Source: Mucispirillum schaedleri ASF457 (GTDB lineage: Bacteria; Chrysiogenota; Deferribacteres; Deferribacterales; Mucispirillaceae). Taken from it: 64,000 bases of DNA. The notes beneath the pieces were generated by a model. It searched no databases. It was given only the letters and a program-made list of their open reading frames with translations, and was not told the DNA's origin. Location of the stretch: the NCBI RefSeq assembly GCF_000487995.2, contig NZ_CP097562.1, forward strand, positions 1,361,001-1,425,000, read 5' to 3'. The first letter of the stretch is position 1. Each line of letters starts with the position of its first letter. A program made the translations under genes and the position numbers. Below, in pieces: positions 8,923 through 17,735 of the stretch.

Positions 8923-10572
8923 TTATACTGCTCCATTATGTGTATTTATTATGCTTATAAACGGCCGCCTGTTGAATCGCTTTTTAAAAAATCTTTTAAC
9001 AGTCTGTTCTGTATATTCGCTGAATTCTATTTTCTGATTTATTCCACTTTCTTCTATTTGACTGTATTCTATAATTGATTGTTTTAATATATTTATATAT
9101 TCTTTTTCAATAGAAAATCCAATTAGCTGTATAATTATATCATCTTCTTTAATATTTTCTACATTTTCTGCACTATTAACTACCACAACTGCCCCATTAA
9201 TTGCAAGTTTTTTTCTTTCCTTTAATCCATCAGAAGTTAAAAACTCTTCTGTATTTAAATCAACATATCTTTTGCCTGCTGGTATTTCCTGCATTTCCTT
9301 AAAACTGCCATTTTCAAAGATTATCTTATTACCTGATAAAAAGAAAATAATATTTTCATCATGCATTCCATAATCTGCTGCAAGTTTTTTATGCTTTACA
9401 AGATGCTGCACTTCCCCATGGATTGGCACTAAATATTTTGGCTTTAAAATTTTTAATAAAAGCAGAGCATCTTCTTTTGCCGCATGACCTGAAACATGTA
9501 TAGGCAAATCATCTGCTGTTATTACTGAGCCTCCTTTTGCATATACATTATTCATAATATAAATAAGTCTGTGTTCGTTTCCCGGAATTATTCTTGATGA
9601 AAATATAAAAGTATCGTTTTTTCTTACTTTTATATTTGAGTAATCATTTTCTGCTATTTTTGTTATTACACTTACCCCTTCACCCTGAGAGCCTGTTGCT
9701 ATAAAGCATATTTTATTATCATCAAGTTTTTCTACCTGTTTTCTTGATATTAGTATATCATCATTAAAAGAAAGCCTGCCGTGTTTTCTTGCTGTATCTA
9801 CATGTTTTATCATTGAAGAGCCTTCAAGTGCAACCTTTCTGCCATATTTTTCTGCCGCATTAAATACTGTCTGCAATCTTTCTGTATTAGATGCAAAAGT
9901 AGTAAAAAATATCCGCCCAGAAGCTTTTTTAAATACTTCTTCTATGCCTTTTGTTACCTGATACTCCCCCTTAGTAAAGCCGTTTTTTATAACATTGGTA
10001 GAATCTGCCATCAGCAAATCTATGCCATCTTTTCCAAAACTTATAAACTCTTTTAATGGAAAAGGTGTGCATGTAACAGGGGATGAATCTATTTTATAAT
10101 CTGATATATGCACCACTTTAAATTCTTCTGCAATTTTAAGCATAACTGCATAAGTGCCATGTATTGAATGGCTTATGGGATATGCTGTAATTTCAAAATC
10201 ACCCCATTCAAAAGACTTAAAGTCTTCTATATATATTTGATTAACTGATATATTATGTTCATCAAGCCTTTTATTAAGTATATCCCAAGAATATCTGCCG
10301 CAGACTACTGCAATATCTGGATATTCTTTTATTAAATAAGGCACTGCACCGATATGGTCTTCATGAGCATGAGTTATTATCAGCATTATTTTTTTATATT
10401 TTATGGTTTCTATATAGGAAAAGTCTGGAATAATAAGGTCAACACCTATTTCATCGCTTTTAGTAAATTTAACACCGCAATCAACAATTACTGCATATCT
10501 ATCTGTTTCATAGATATACATATTCATTCCTATCTCTCCGACACCGCCAAGGCTGGAAACAGATATTTTCAT
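8923..10572 (-). CDS. rnj: Ribonuclease J
   Basis: RNase J is a metallo-beta-lactamase-fold nuclease with 5'-to-3' exo- and endonuclease activity in mRNA decay and rRNA maturation. The metal motif ITHAHEDHIGAVPYLI is intact. The beta-CASP portion shows MADSTNVIKNGFTKGEY, FFTTFASNTERLQ and IHVSGHAAKEDALLLL, which carry further metal and phosphate ligands. The 549-residue length matches the family, including the C-terminal dimer domain. No RNase E gene is seen in the window, so RNase J may be a main decay enzyme here. It overlaps ispF by 1 nt. Confidence 0.95.
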   Translation of the reverse strand: MKISVSSLGGVGEIGMNMYIYETDRYAVIVDCGVKFTKSDEIGVDLIIPDFSYIETIKYKKIMLIITHAHEDHIGAVPYLIKEYPDIAVVCGRYSWDILNKRLDEHNISVNQIYIEDFKSFEWGDFEITAYPISHSIHGTYAVMLKIAEEFKVVHISDYKIDSSPVTCTPFPLKEFISFGKDGIDLLMADSTNVIKNGFTKGEYQVTKGIEEVFKKASGRIFFTTFASNTERLQTVFNAAEKYGRKVALEGSSMIKHVDTARKHGRLSFNDDILISRKQVEKLDDNKICFIATGSQGEGVSVITKIAENDYSNIKVRKNDTFIFSSRIIPGNEHRLIYIMNNVYAKGGSVITADDLPIHVSGHAAKEDALLLLKILKPKYLVPIHGEVQHLVKHKKLAADYGMHDENIIFFLSGNKIIFENGSFKEMQEIPAGKRYVDLNTEEFLTSDGLKERKKLAINGAVVVVNSAENVENIKEDDIIIQLIGFSIEKEYINILKQSIIEYSQIEESGINQKIEFSEYTEQTVKRFFKKRFNRRPFISIINTHNGAV

Positions 10573-11060
10573 TAAGCTCCCTTAATCAATATTGATGAGG
10601 CAATGGCAGCTATTCCTTCCCCTCTGCCTGTAAAGCCCATTTTTTCTGTAGTTGTGGCTTTTATTGTTATAGATGTGGTTTTTATACCCATAATTTCAGC
10701 CAAAACTCTCTGCATCTCTGGTATGTATGGCATAAGTTTTGGTTCTTGAGCAATCACTTCTGCATCAATATGAGAAATACGCCAGTCATCATAGTATATC
10801 ATTTCAGCCACACGCTGCAAAAGTATTTTAGAATCTATATCTTTATACTCATCATCATTATCTGGAAAAAGCATACCTATATCTTTTCCAAAAGCAGGAC
10901 CTGCAAGACTGTCAATGACTGCATGTATTAATACATCTGCATCACTGTGCCCTAAAAGACCTTTACTGTAAGGTATCTCTATACCGCCTAAAAAAAGTTT
11001 TCTTGTTTCATCAAACTTATGAGCATCAAAACCTATTCCACACTTAATATCCATAATCAT
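10572..11060 (-). CDS. ispF: 2-C-methyl-D-erythritol 2,4-cyclodiphosphate synthase
   Basis: IspF closes the cyclic diphosphate in the non-mevalonate (MEP) isoprenoid pathway. The zinc-binding DAH is in GIGFDAHKF, and LLGHSDADVLIHAVID and FPDNDDEYKDIDS supply the active-site loop. The tail ATTTEKMGFTGRGEGIAAIA is typical. The 162-residue monofunctional form is present with no fused IspD. Isoprenoid supply fits with uppP two genes downstream. The gap to the M16-like gene upstream is 11 nt. Confidence 0.96.
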   Translation of the reverse strand: MIMDIKCGIGFDAHKFDETRKLFLGGIEIPYSKGLLGHSDADVLIHAVIDSLAGPAFGKDIGMLFPDNDDEYKDIDSKILLQRVAEMIYYDDWRISHIDAEVIAQEPKLMPYIPEMQRVLAEIMGIKTTSITIKATTTEKMGFTGRGEGIAAIASSILIKGA

Positions 11061-11071
11061 ACCATTAGTAT

Positions 11072-12367
11072 TTATTTTTCTTCTTTTTCATTTTCTGGTT
11101 TTAGTATGTATACTGCTTTTGGAGTTTTAAATATTTCTGCTGCTTTTAAAAGTGCATCTTTATTAATATGTTTTAATGTATCAACATATTTTTCATAATA
11201 ATCTGCACCAAGCCCCATTGTTTCATAAAATGCCATTACCCATGCCAGACTGCCATTTGACTGTGTTTCCATAAGTGATGAGCCTATTATAGATTTTCTT
11301 GCTTTTTCTATTTCTTCTTCTGTTATTGTTTTATCAAGATTTAAGTTGATTTCATCTATTTTATTTATTGCTGATTCTACATTTTTATAATCAAGCCCCA
11401 TAGAAATAAAAAATCTTGAAGAACAGTATCTTGTTGGATAGCCTGCTCCAACAGCATAAGCATAGCTTGAATTTTTACGGATTTCTGTAAAATATCTGGA
11501 ACTCATACCACCGCCAAGAATATCTGTAAGCACTTTTAATGCAGCATAATCATCACTTCCTGCATCTGGTGCAGTATAACCTACATATACTTTTGCCTGC
11601 TGTATTCTAGAATCTACTACTTCCTGCCTTCTTTCTTCTAAAATAGCAGAATTGCTGCAGTCATATACATAAGGATATCCTTTATCAAGTTTAGCAATAG
11701 TTGAGTTTAATGAAACTTCAAGCCCCTTATCAAAATTACCAGCTATCACTGCCACAATGTATGATGCTTTAATATTATTTTTATAATAATTTTTAATATC
11801 TTCAAATGTTATTTTTTCAACACTTTCTACCATACCTTCCACAGGCATTTCATAAGGGGAGCCTTTAAATGCAAGAGCCATAAACCCATTTTGTGCAATT
11901 AAATTTGGGTTATCAAGTGAAGTTCTAAGCTCATCTATATGCTGCATTTTTTCTCTTTCAAAAATATCTTCCTTAAATTCTGGAGCTGCTAAAAAAGCTG
12001 CAAAATCGTTATATACTTTATCTATTTTATCACTTGGCACAGAAAGCCTTACTTCTAATGCAAATGGTGAAACTTTTGCACTAACACTTCCGCCGTAAAA
12101 CTCTACTGTTTCTAATACTTTATTACTTTTTACCCATACTCTGCTGAAAAGTGAGCCTATACCATTGTTTTCTTTATTTTCAGCAAATAAGCCGCCTTTT
12201 ATCATTAATTGTATAGTAACTGTTTTTGTAAAATCTCTATGTTTTGTTAAAACTGCGGCACCATTATTTTCTGCCATCTTACTGCCTCCTGAAAGGAATA
12301 CCATAACTGTCATATTTGCAAGCACTAAAAGCACTATAACTATTATTAATATATTCAGCTTCTTCAT
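11072..12367 (-). CDS. M16 peptidase-like protein lacking the zinc motif
   Basis: The protein starts with a signal-anchor helix (residues 4-26) and then has the layout of an M16 (insulinase/processing-peptidase) family member. Recognisable parts are the QLMIKGGLFAENKENNGIGS core, a region like REKMQHIDELRTSLDNPN, and the C-terminal half with AYAVGAGYPTRYCSSRFFIS. Where active members carry HxxEH, this one reads S-L-F-S-R (residues 72-76), so both histidines and the glutamate are gone. M16 proteins often work as pairs of one active and one inactive chain; no active partner is in the window. It is probably periplasmic or membrane-anchored, co-transcribed with purN and ispF. Confidence 0.8.
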   Translation of the reverse strand: MKKLNILIIVIVLLVLANMTVMVFLSGGSKMAENNGAAVLTKHRDFTKTVTIQLMIKGGLFAENKENNGIGSLFSRVWVKSNKVLETVEFYGGSVSAKVSPFALEVRLSVPSDKIDKVYNDFAAFLAAPEFKEDIFEREKMQHIDELRTSLDNPNLIAQNGFMALAFKGSPYEMPVEGMVESVEKITFEDIKNYYKNNIKASYIVAVIAGNFDKGLEVSLNSTIAKLDKGYPYVYDCSNSAILEERRQEVVDSRIQQAKVYVGYTAPDAGSDDYAALKVLTDILGGGMSSRYFTEIRKNSSYAYAVGAGYPTRYCSSRFFISMGLDYKNVESAINKIDEINLNLDKTITEEEIEKARKSIIGSSLMETQSNGSLAWVMAFYETMGLGADYYEKYVDTLKHINKDALLKAAEIFKTPKAVYILKPENEKEEK

Positions 12368-12370
12368 AAT

Positions 12371-12982
12371 TTATTTATCCAATACTCCTACTTTTCTGCC
12401 AGATACTTTAAGCCTGCCCGCTGCATATAATGCAACAGCTTCTGTATATGCAGTATGTTCCTGCTCTAATATTCTGGCAGATAATGTATCTTCTGTATCA
12501 TTATCATATACAGGAACTGTTTTCTGCAGAATTACAGCACCGGTATCCATACCACAGTCTACAAAATGAACTGTGCAGCCTGAAACTTTTACACCGTAAT
12601 CTAAAGCCTGTTTTTGAGCATGAAGACCGGGAAAAGAAGGAAGTAATGCTGGATGAATATTCATAATCTTATTTTTATATGCTTCTACAAGCTCACTTGT
12701 TACTATCCGCATATAGCCTGCCAAGCATATTAAATCAATATCATATTCTGCAAGAGCATCTATAATTTCTTTATCATACTCTTTCCTGTCATCTCTGTTT
12801 TTTGATGGTATAATAATTGTTTTTATACCAGCATTTGCTGCATATTCAAGCCCTTTTGCATTTGGGTTATTTGAAAATACAACTGCTATGCGGCAGTCTT
12901 TTAAAGCACCATTTTCTATATTTTTAAGCAGAGCAAGGAAATTGCTCCCCCTGCCTGAAATAAATACTGCTATATTAATCAA
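12371..12982 (-). CDS. purN: Phosphoribosylglycinamide formyltransferase
   Basis: PurN transfers the formyl group of 10-formyl-tetrahydrofolate to GAR in purine synthesis. Motifs: ISGRGSNFLALLKNI for the phosphate loop, the LAGYMRIV segment, and NIHPALLPSFPGLHAQKQAL containing the catalytic histidine. DCGMDTGAVILQ carries the active-site aspartate. The length of 203 residues is normal. It overlaps purM by 8 bp, and the next gene starts 3 nt later. The folD gene near 50 kb makes the formyl-folate precursor this enzyme depends on. Confidence 0.96.
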   Translation of the reverse strand: MINIAVFISGRGSNFLALLKNIENGALKDCRIAVVFSNNPNAKGLEYAANAGIKTIIIPSKNRDDRKEYDKEIIDALAEYDIDLICLAGYMRIVTSELVEAYKNKIMNIHPALLPSFPGLHAQKQALDYGVKVSGCTVHFVDCGMDTGAVILQKTVPVYDNDTEDTLSARILEQEHTAYTEAVALYAAGRLKVSGRKVGVLDK

Positions 12983-14039
12983 AATCTATCCCTTTTATTT
13001 TAACTGTATTGTCACCTTTTACTGCTTTACCTATAATAAATGCTTTTTCACCAGCATCTTGTGCCGCTTTTATTACATTATCTTTATCTTCAGGTGATAC
13101 AACAAATATATAGCCCACACCCATATTAAATACACGATAAAGCTCATGCTTATCAATATCAGAAACTTCTGCAAATCTTTTAATAACTTTTGGCATTTCC
13201 ATAGCTGATACATCAATCTCTGCAGAAATATCTTTTGGCAGAACTCTAGGTATATTATCATAAAAACCGCCGCCAGTAATATGCACCATACCTTTTACAT
13301 TAACTTGACTTACAACTTTCTGCACTACTTTTGCATATATTTTTGTAGGGATAAGCAGGGCTTCTGCCACTGTTACATCATCATAAAAAATATCCGATGC
13401 TTTATATCCCTTATCATTAAATAATACATTTCTAAGCAGGGAATAACCATTACTGTGGAAGCCTGAACTGGAAATACCAATAATTACATCACCATCTTTA
13501 ATAGATGAGCCGTCTATTATTTTTTTCCTGTCAACAATTCCTACTGCAAATCCTGCTAAATCAAAGTCTTTATTAACATAAAGCCCGGGCATTTCAGCAG
13601 TTTCACCGCCAAGTAAAGCACAGCCTGCATCTTTACAGCCTTTTGAGACTCCAAGCACAACATCTTTCATAGTTTCAGGTATTAATTTACCAACAGCCAC
13701 ATAATCTAAGAAAAATAATGGTTTTGCACCAGTTACAAGCAGGTCATTTACACTCATTGCAACTAAATCAATACCCACTGCATCATATTTTTCACTCATT
13801 AAAGCTACTTTTAGTTTTGTGCCGACACCATCTGCACCAGAAACAAGAACAGGCTCTTCCATATCTTTAAATTCTGCCAGACTGAAAAGCCCTGCAAAAC
13901 CGCCTATACCACCTATCACTCCATTTATTTTGGTGCTGTCTACTGATGATTTAATAAGTGAAATAAACCTGTTACCTTCATCAATATCAACTCCACTTTG
14001 TCTATAACCTGTTTTCTGTGTTTCACCATGCCTACTCAT
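12975..14039 (-). CDS. purM: Phosphoribosylformylglycinamidine cyclo-ligase
   Basis: PurM closes the imidazole ring to give AIR, an ATP-dependent purine step. Recognisable motifs are GVIGGIGGFAGLFSL, VSGADGVGTKLKVA, ALLGGETAEMPGLY and IGISSSGFHSNGYSLLR. The C-terminal half has KGMVHITGGGFYDNIPRVLP. Length 354 is normal. The first codons overlap the response-regulator stop by 8 bp, linking purine genes to that regulator. The methionine used gives a slightly long N-terminus (MSRHGETQKTGYRQSGVDID), which is common in the family. Confidence 0.96.
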   Translation of the reverse strand: MSRHGETQKTGYRQSGVDIDEGNRFISLIKSSVDSTKINGVIGGIGGFAGLFSLAEFKDMEEPVLVSGADGVGTKLKVALMSEKYDAVGIDLVAMSVNDLLVTGAKPLFFLDYVAVGKLIPETMKDVVLGVSKGCKDAGCALLGGETAEMPGLYVNKDFDLAGFAVGIVDRKKIIDGSSIKDGDVIIGISSSGFHSNGYSLLRNVLFNDKGYKASDIFYDDVTVAEALLIPTKIYAKVVQKVVSQVNVKGMVHITGGGFYDNIPRVLPKDISAEIDVSAMEMPKVIKRFAEVSDIDKHELYRVFNMGVGYIFVVSPEDKDNVIKAAQDAGEKAFIIGKAVKGDNTVKIKGIDFD

Positions 14040-16125
14040 CGTTTTTTAACCTTTCTATTTCTTCTTTAATATATTTTTCTGCTATTGCAGGCACAATATT
14101 TCTAACAATGTCTTTCATATTAGCTGCAATAACTTCTTTTACTGCTTCTTCAAGAAAATGTTTATCTATTGCATTTCCAAGCATTGCTATAATTTCATCT
14201 CTGCTGATAGTAACAGTTATCCCGCCAAACCTGCCAGATGTTTCAGGGCTGTATTCTTCAGCCTGTTTAACTTCTGTCTGCTGAATATTTGCAGGCTCCT
14301 GTTTCATTTCTTCCTGCACTGAAAGAGAAGTTTCTTCTAATGCTGTATCTTCATTTACTTCTGCGGCATCTTCTGCTTTAACTTCTGGCATATCAAAAGA
14401 TGTATCTTCTGCACTTTCTTCAATAGTTTCTTCACTTAATGGCTCAACAGGTTCTTCTGCAATGTTTTCTTCTTCTGTTTTTTCATTTTCTATATCAAAT
14501 GCTTCTTCTGATGGCATTTCTGAAAGCTCATCTGTAGCATTTTCTTCAGATAAATCTTCTTGAGACTGTTCCTGAATATCTAAATCCTGCATATCATCTT
14601 CCACAGCAGTTTCATCCGCTGTATTTTCATCAAGCATTACAGGTGCTTCTTCAGGCTCAACTTGTTCCTGTATTTCAGTTTCTTCCTGCACTGGTGCTGC
14701 AGCAGCTTCTTCCTGCAAAGCATTATCAATTAATTCATTATCTTCTACTGCTTCTTGATTTTCTGCCAAGCTTTCTTCTGATAAATCTACATGTGCTTCT
14801 TCCATCTGCATATCGGCAGTATTTTCTTCCTGTGTAGATGGTGTATCTGAAAGCCAGTCATCATCGTCAACAAGTAATGTTTCCTGTTCTTCTGTTTTTG
14901 CAGGGGTATTATCACTTACTTCCTGCATTTCTTCACTGCTTGTTTCATTAATAGAGTTTTCGTCTGAAAGCTCTTCTATATTTTCTGTTTCCTGTGCCTG
15001 AATGTTTTCTATATCTTGACTATCCTGCATTTCATCAGTTGAAATATCATCAACTTCTGGAAAATCTGGAAATTCATCAAGCATTTCATTTTGGCTTATG
15101 TCATCTATTTCTTCTAAATTGTCCTGCATGACATATTCATCTGAAATATCTGCAGCATCATCAATATCTGGCAATACTGGGTTATGAACTGCTGTAATAT
15201 TATCAGGAATTTCTATTTCTTCATTATTTTCTGGTGCAGTTTCTTCTGATATTTCTTCTGTTAATGATATATCTTCATTATCTGCACTATTTTCTTCTGC
15301 TTCAGGAATATTTAAAACTTCTTCATTGTTTTCTGTTTCAATAGTTTCTTCTTCATTTTGTATGACTGGTTCAGGCTCTAAAACAGGCTCTTCAAATGGT
15401 GCTGCTTCTGCTGTATCATCAAGAGCAGAATTTTCTGTTTCTTCATTATTATTTTCTATAACTGTGCTGGTATCTTCTTCCAGACTTTCTTCAATGACTT
15501 CATTTTCTGCTGTGCCACTGCTTTCTTCTGATTCTTGTGATGAGTTATCAAGTTCTAATGATGGAGCAGCAGTATCTAAATCTTCAGCATATCCGTTATC
15601 TGTTAAATCATCAGGCTGCACTTCTTCTAAATTTTCTAAATATTCTTTTTTTGAAAGTCCATCTATAACATCACCAGTAGTTAAAGATGCTGTTGGAGTA
15701 ATATAGTCATCATTATCTCTGGCAAAATCTGCTTCAGCTATTTTTTCAACAATACCTGCAGGCATCATATCTGCATCAGATGATAATTTTTCATTTAATG
15801 ACTGAGAATCAAAAGGCTTAACAAGATAATCATCTGCACCTGTTTTTTCCAAATCACTCTCATCAAACCTGTCAAATGCACCTACAAGAAGTATGATATA
15901 TGCTGATGTCTGTGCTGTTTTCAGCTCCTTAATGTATTCTGAGATAACAATATTATCAAGCTTATTATCAAGCAGAATATAATCATACTGCTCAGACTGC
16001 ATTTTTAAAGCTGCATCTTCTTTGGAAAAAACTTTAACAATGTCATACCTGTCTACATCAATAGAAAGGTCAATCACTCGGTGTATTGTAACACTGTCAT
16101 CAATAAGAAGAACTTTACTTTTCAT
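14032..16125 (-). CDS. Response regulator with very long acidic linker
   Basis: Residues 1-120 are a CheY-like receiver: D9-D10 form the acidic pocket, D53 in ILLDNKLDN is the phospho-acceptor, and the lysine of YLVKPF is conserved. No Ser/Thr is clear at the usual switch position (LLVGAF). Residues of about 130-620 are a disordered glutamate/aspartate-rich region full of EE and SEE repeats. The last 70 residues (RFGGITVTISRDEI onward to KYIKEEIERLKNDE) are a basic-acidic helical domain. There is no DNA-binding or catalytic output domain, so signalling is likely through protein contacts. It is the first gene of the long purM-to-ftsK operon. Confidence 0.75.
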   Translation of the reverse strand: MKSKVLLIDDSVTIHRVIDLSIDVDRYDIVKVFSKEDAALKMQSEQYDYILLDNKLDNIVISEYIKELKTAQTSAYIILLVGAFDRFDESDLEKTGADDYLVKPFDSQSLNEKLSSDADMMPAGIVEKIAEADFARDNDDYITPTASLTTGDVIDGLSKKEYLENLEEVQPDDLTDNGYAEDLDTAAPSLELDNSSQESEESSGTAENEVIEESLEEDTSTVIENNNEETENSALDDTAEAAPFEEPVLEPEPVIQNEEETIETENNEEVLNIPEAEENSADNEDISLTEEISEETAPENNEEIEIPDNITAVHNPVLPDIDDAADISDEYVMQDNLEEIDDISQNEMLDEFPDFPEVDDISTDEMQDSQDIENIQAQETENIEELSDENSINETSSEEMQEVSDNTPAKTEEQETLLVDDDDWLSDTPSTQEENTADMQMEEAHVDLSEESLAENQEAVEDNELIDNALQEEAAAAPVQEETEIQEQVEPEEAPVMLDENTADETAVEDDMQDLDIQEQSQEDLSEENATDELSEMPSEEAFDIENEKTEEENIAEEPVEPLSEETIEESAEDTSFDMPEVKAEDAAEVNEDTALEETSLSVQEEMKQEPANIQQTEVKQAEEYSPETSGRFGGITVTISRDEIIAMLGNAIDKHFLEEAVKEVIAANMKDIVRNIVPAIAEKYIKEEIERLKNDE

Positions 16126-16712
16126 TATATGCCCTCGGAAAGTTATATTATAAGTAATAGTAACATATCATTATATAAGAAAAAAAGCAAATTTTATTTA
16201 TTAAGACAAGCGAAAAAATACATTTTTTTGATATAATCATTGTATTATAGTGTAAAAAATTACAAGTCTTATCTATGATAGTGCAGGCTTATAAATATCA
16301 CAGCTTATGATTATGTATTGTGAAATATTTAGCTGCTAAACTCAATAAGTTAAGCATATTATAAAGCACTGCAATATGTATCATTTATATTTTTCGCATT
16401 TAAAAAATCAGGCTCAAAATGACATATAGTGCGAAAACAGCATGTCAATACTGAGCTTGAAATACAGCGAAGTATCTAAAAATATATATCTTTCTGAAAA
16501 GTTTTTAGTTTAACTGTAAGAAATAAATATAATCTTATTTAATAGGAATATCTGCTGAATAAAGATAAGGTTTTTATTCTGCATATATTTTTGGAGCATT
16601 AAAATATGTATTCATGAGTGAGTATCAGAAAGCAAAATAAATATTAAAATTACTATATATGAAAGCTGCTGCCATTAAATTAATCAGAATAAATGATTAT
16701 ATACTGTTTATA
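16126..16712. other. AT-rich intergenic region upstream of the response regulator
   Basis: This 587-bp stretch has no credible ORF. It must hold the promoter of the response-regulator operon (right-to-left from 16125). It also contains a copy of the dispersed bipartite repeat at 16361-16484. The rest is AT-rich sequence in which I recognise nothing further. Confidence 0.5.
16361..16484 (-). repeat. Dispersed bipartite repeat, locus A
   Basis: Both modules of the repeat family are present in inverted orientation: ttcgcatttaaaaaatcagg-ctcaaaatgac (16393-16423) and tactgagcttgaaatacagc-gaagtatct (16449-16477), separated by about 25 bp. In reverse complement the order matches locus E, but without the GC-rich insert seen there. 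Confidence 0.7.
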
Positions 16713-17735
16713 TTACTTTCTTTTTATATACATAGCATCGCCGTAGCTAAAAAACCTGTAATTTTCCTGCACTGCCCTGTGATAAGCCTGCATAATTAAA
16801 TCATAGCCGCCAAGAACTGATACCATAGCTAAAAGAGTAGATTTTGGCAGGTGAAAATTGGTTATCATATTATCAACTGTTTTAAAGTTATACGGCTCCA
16901 TAATAAATATATTTGAGCTGCTTTCTCCTGCTTTTATTATACCTTTATCATCTGACGCAGTTTCTAATGCTCGGACACTGGTAGAGCCTACTGCTGTAAG
17001 TTTTTTGCCTTTAGATTTTAATAAGTTAATTCTTTCTGCTGCATCTTCTGATATATAATACCTTTCATAGTGCATTTCATGGTCTTCCATATATTCTGTC
17101 TTTACTGGTCTGAAAGTTCCAAGACCTACATCAAGAGTAATCTCAATGACTTCCACCCCTTTATTTTTTAAAGCTGAAAGCAGCTCATTAGTAAAATGCA
17201 GACCTGCAGTTGGTGCTGCTGATGAGCCTGTGTATTTTGCATATACTGTCTGATAATCTGTTTTATCCTGCTGTGTATCCTGCCTGTTAATATACGGAGG
17301 AAGCGGCACATGACCTTTTTCATACATAATCTTTTCTATATCGCTTTCTGCCTGAATAATCCATAAACCGTCCTGCAGTTTTTCAAGCAGAGTAAAATAC
17401 ATACCTTCTGAAATAACTTTGTCCCCCGTCTTAAATTTACCTCGGACAAGACCTTTAAAGTGGGTATTATCAATAACATCAGTAACAAATATTTCTGATA
17501 AACCGCCTGTTACTTTTTTTGCGTAAAGCCTTGCATTTCTCACTTTTGTATTATTTACAACCAAAAAAGATGTATCATCTAAAATATTCACTATGTCGGA
17601 AAAGATATGATTTGTAATACTTTTATTTACTGTATCTACCATCATAAGCCTGCACTTATCCCGCTTGGAAGCAGGATAGAGTGCTATTAACTCTTTTGGC
17701 AGATTATAATCAAATTTATCTACTTTTGTTGCCAT
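16713..17735 (-). CDS. queA: S-adenosylmethionine:tRNA ribosyltransferase-isomerase
   Basis: QueA transfers and isomerises the ribosyl part of SAM onto preQ1-modified tRNA, giving epoxyqueuosine. Recognisable motifs include FDYNLPKELIALYPASKRDK, SSAAPTAGLHFT, LDVGLGTFRPVKTE, AVGSTSVRALETA and NFHLPKSTLLAMVS. The 340-residue length is standard. Its start overlaps the thrC stop by 1 nt, so the two form a thrC-queA pair. No other queuosine gene is visible in the window. Confidence 0.96.
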   Translation of the reverse strand: MATKVDKFDYNLPKELIALYPASKRDKCRLMMVDTVNKSITNHIFSDIVNILDDTSFLVVNNTKVRNARLYAKKVTGGLSEIFVTDVIDNTHFKGLVRGKFKTGDKVISEGMYFTLLEKLQDGLWIIQAESDIEKIMYEKGHVPLPPYINRQDTQQDKTDYQTVYAKYTGSSAAPTAGLHFTNELLSALKNKGVEVIEITLDVGLGTFRPVKTEYMEDHEMHYERYYISEDAAERINLLKSKGKKLTAVGSTSVRALETASDDKGIIKAGESSSNIFIMEPYNFKTVDNMITNFHLPKSTLLAMVSVLGGYDLIMQAYHRAVQENYRFFSYGDAMYIKRK

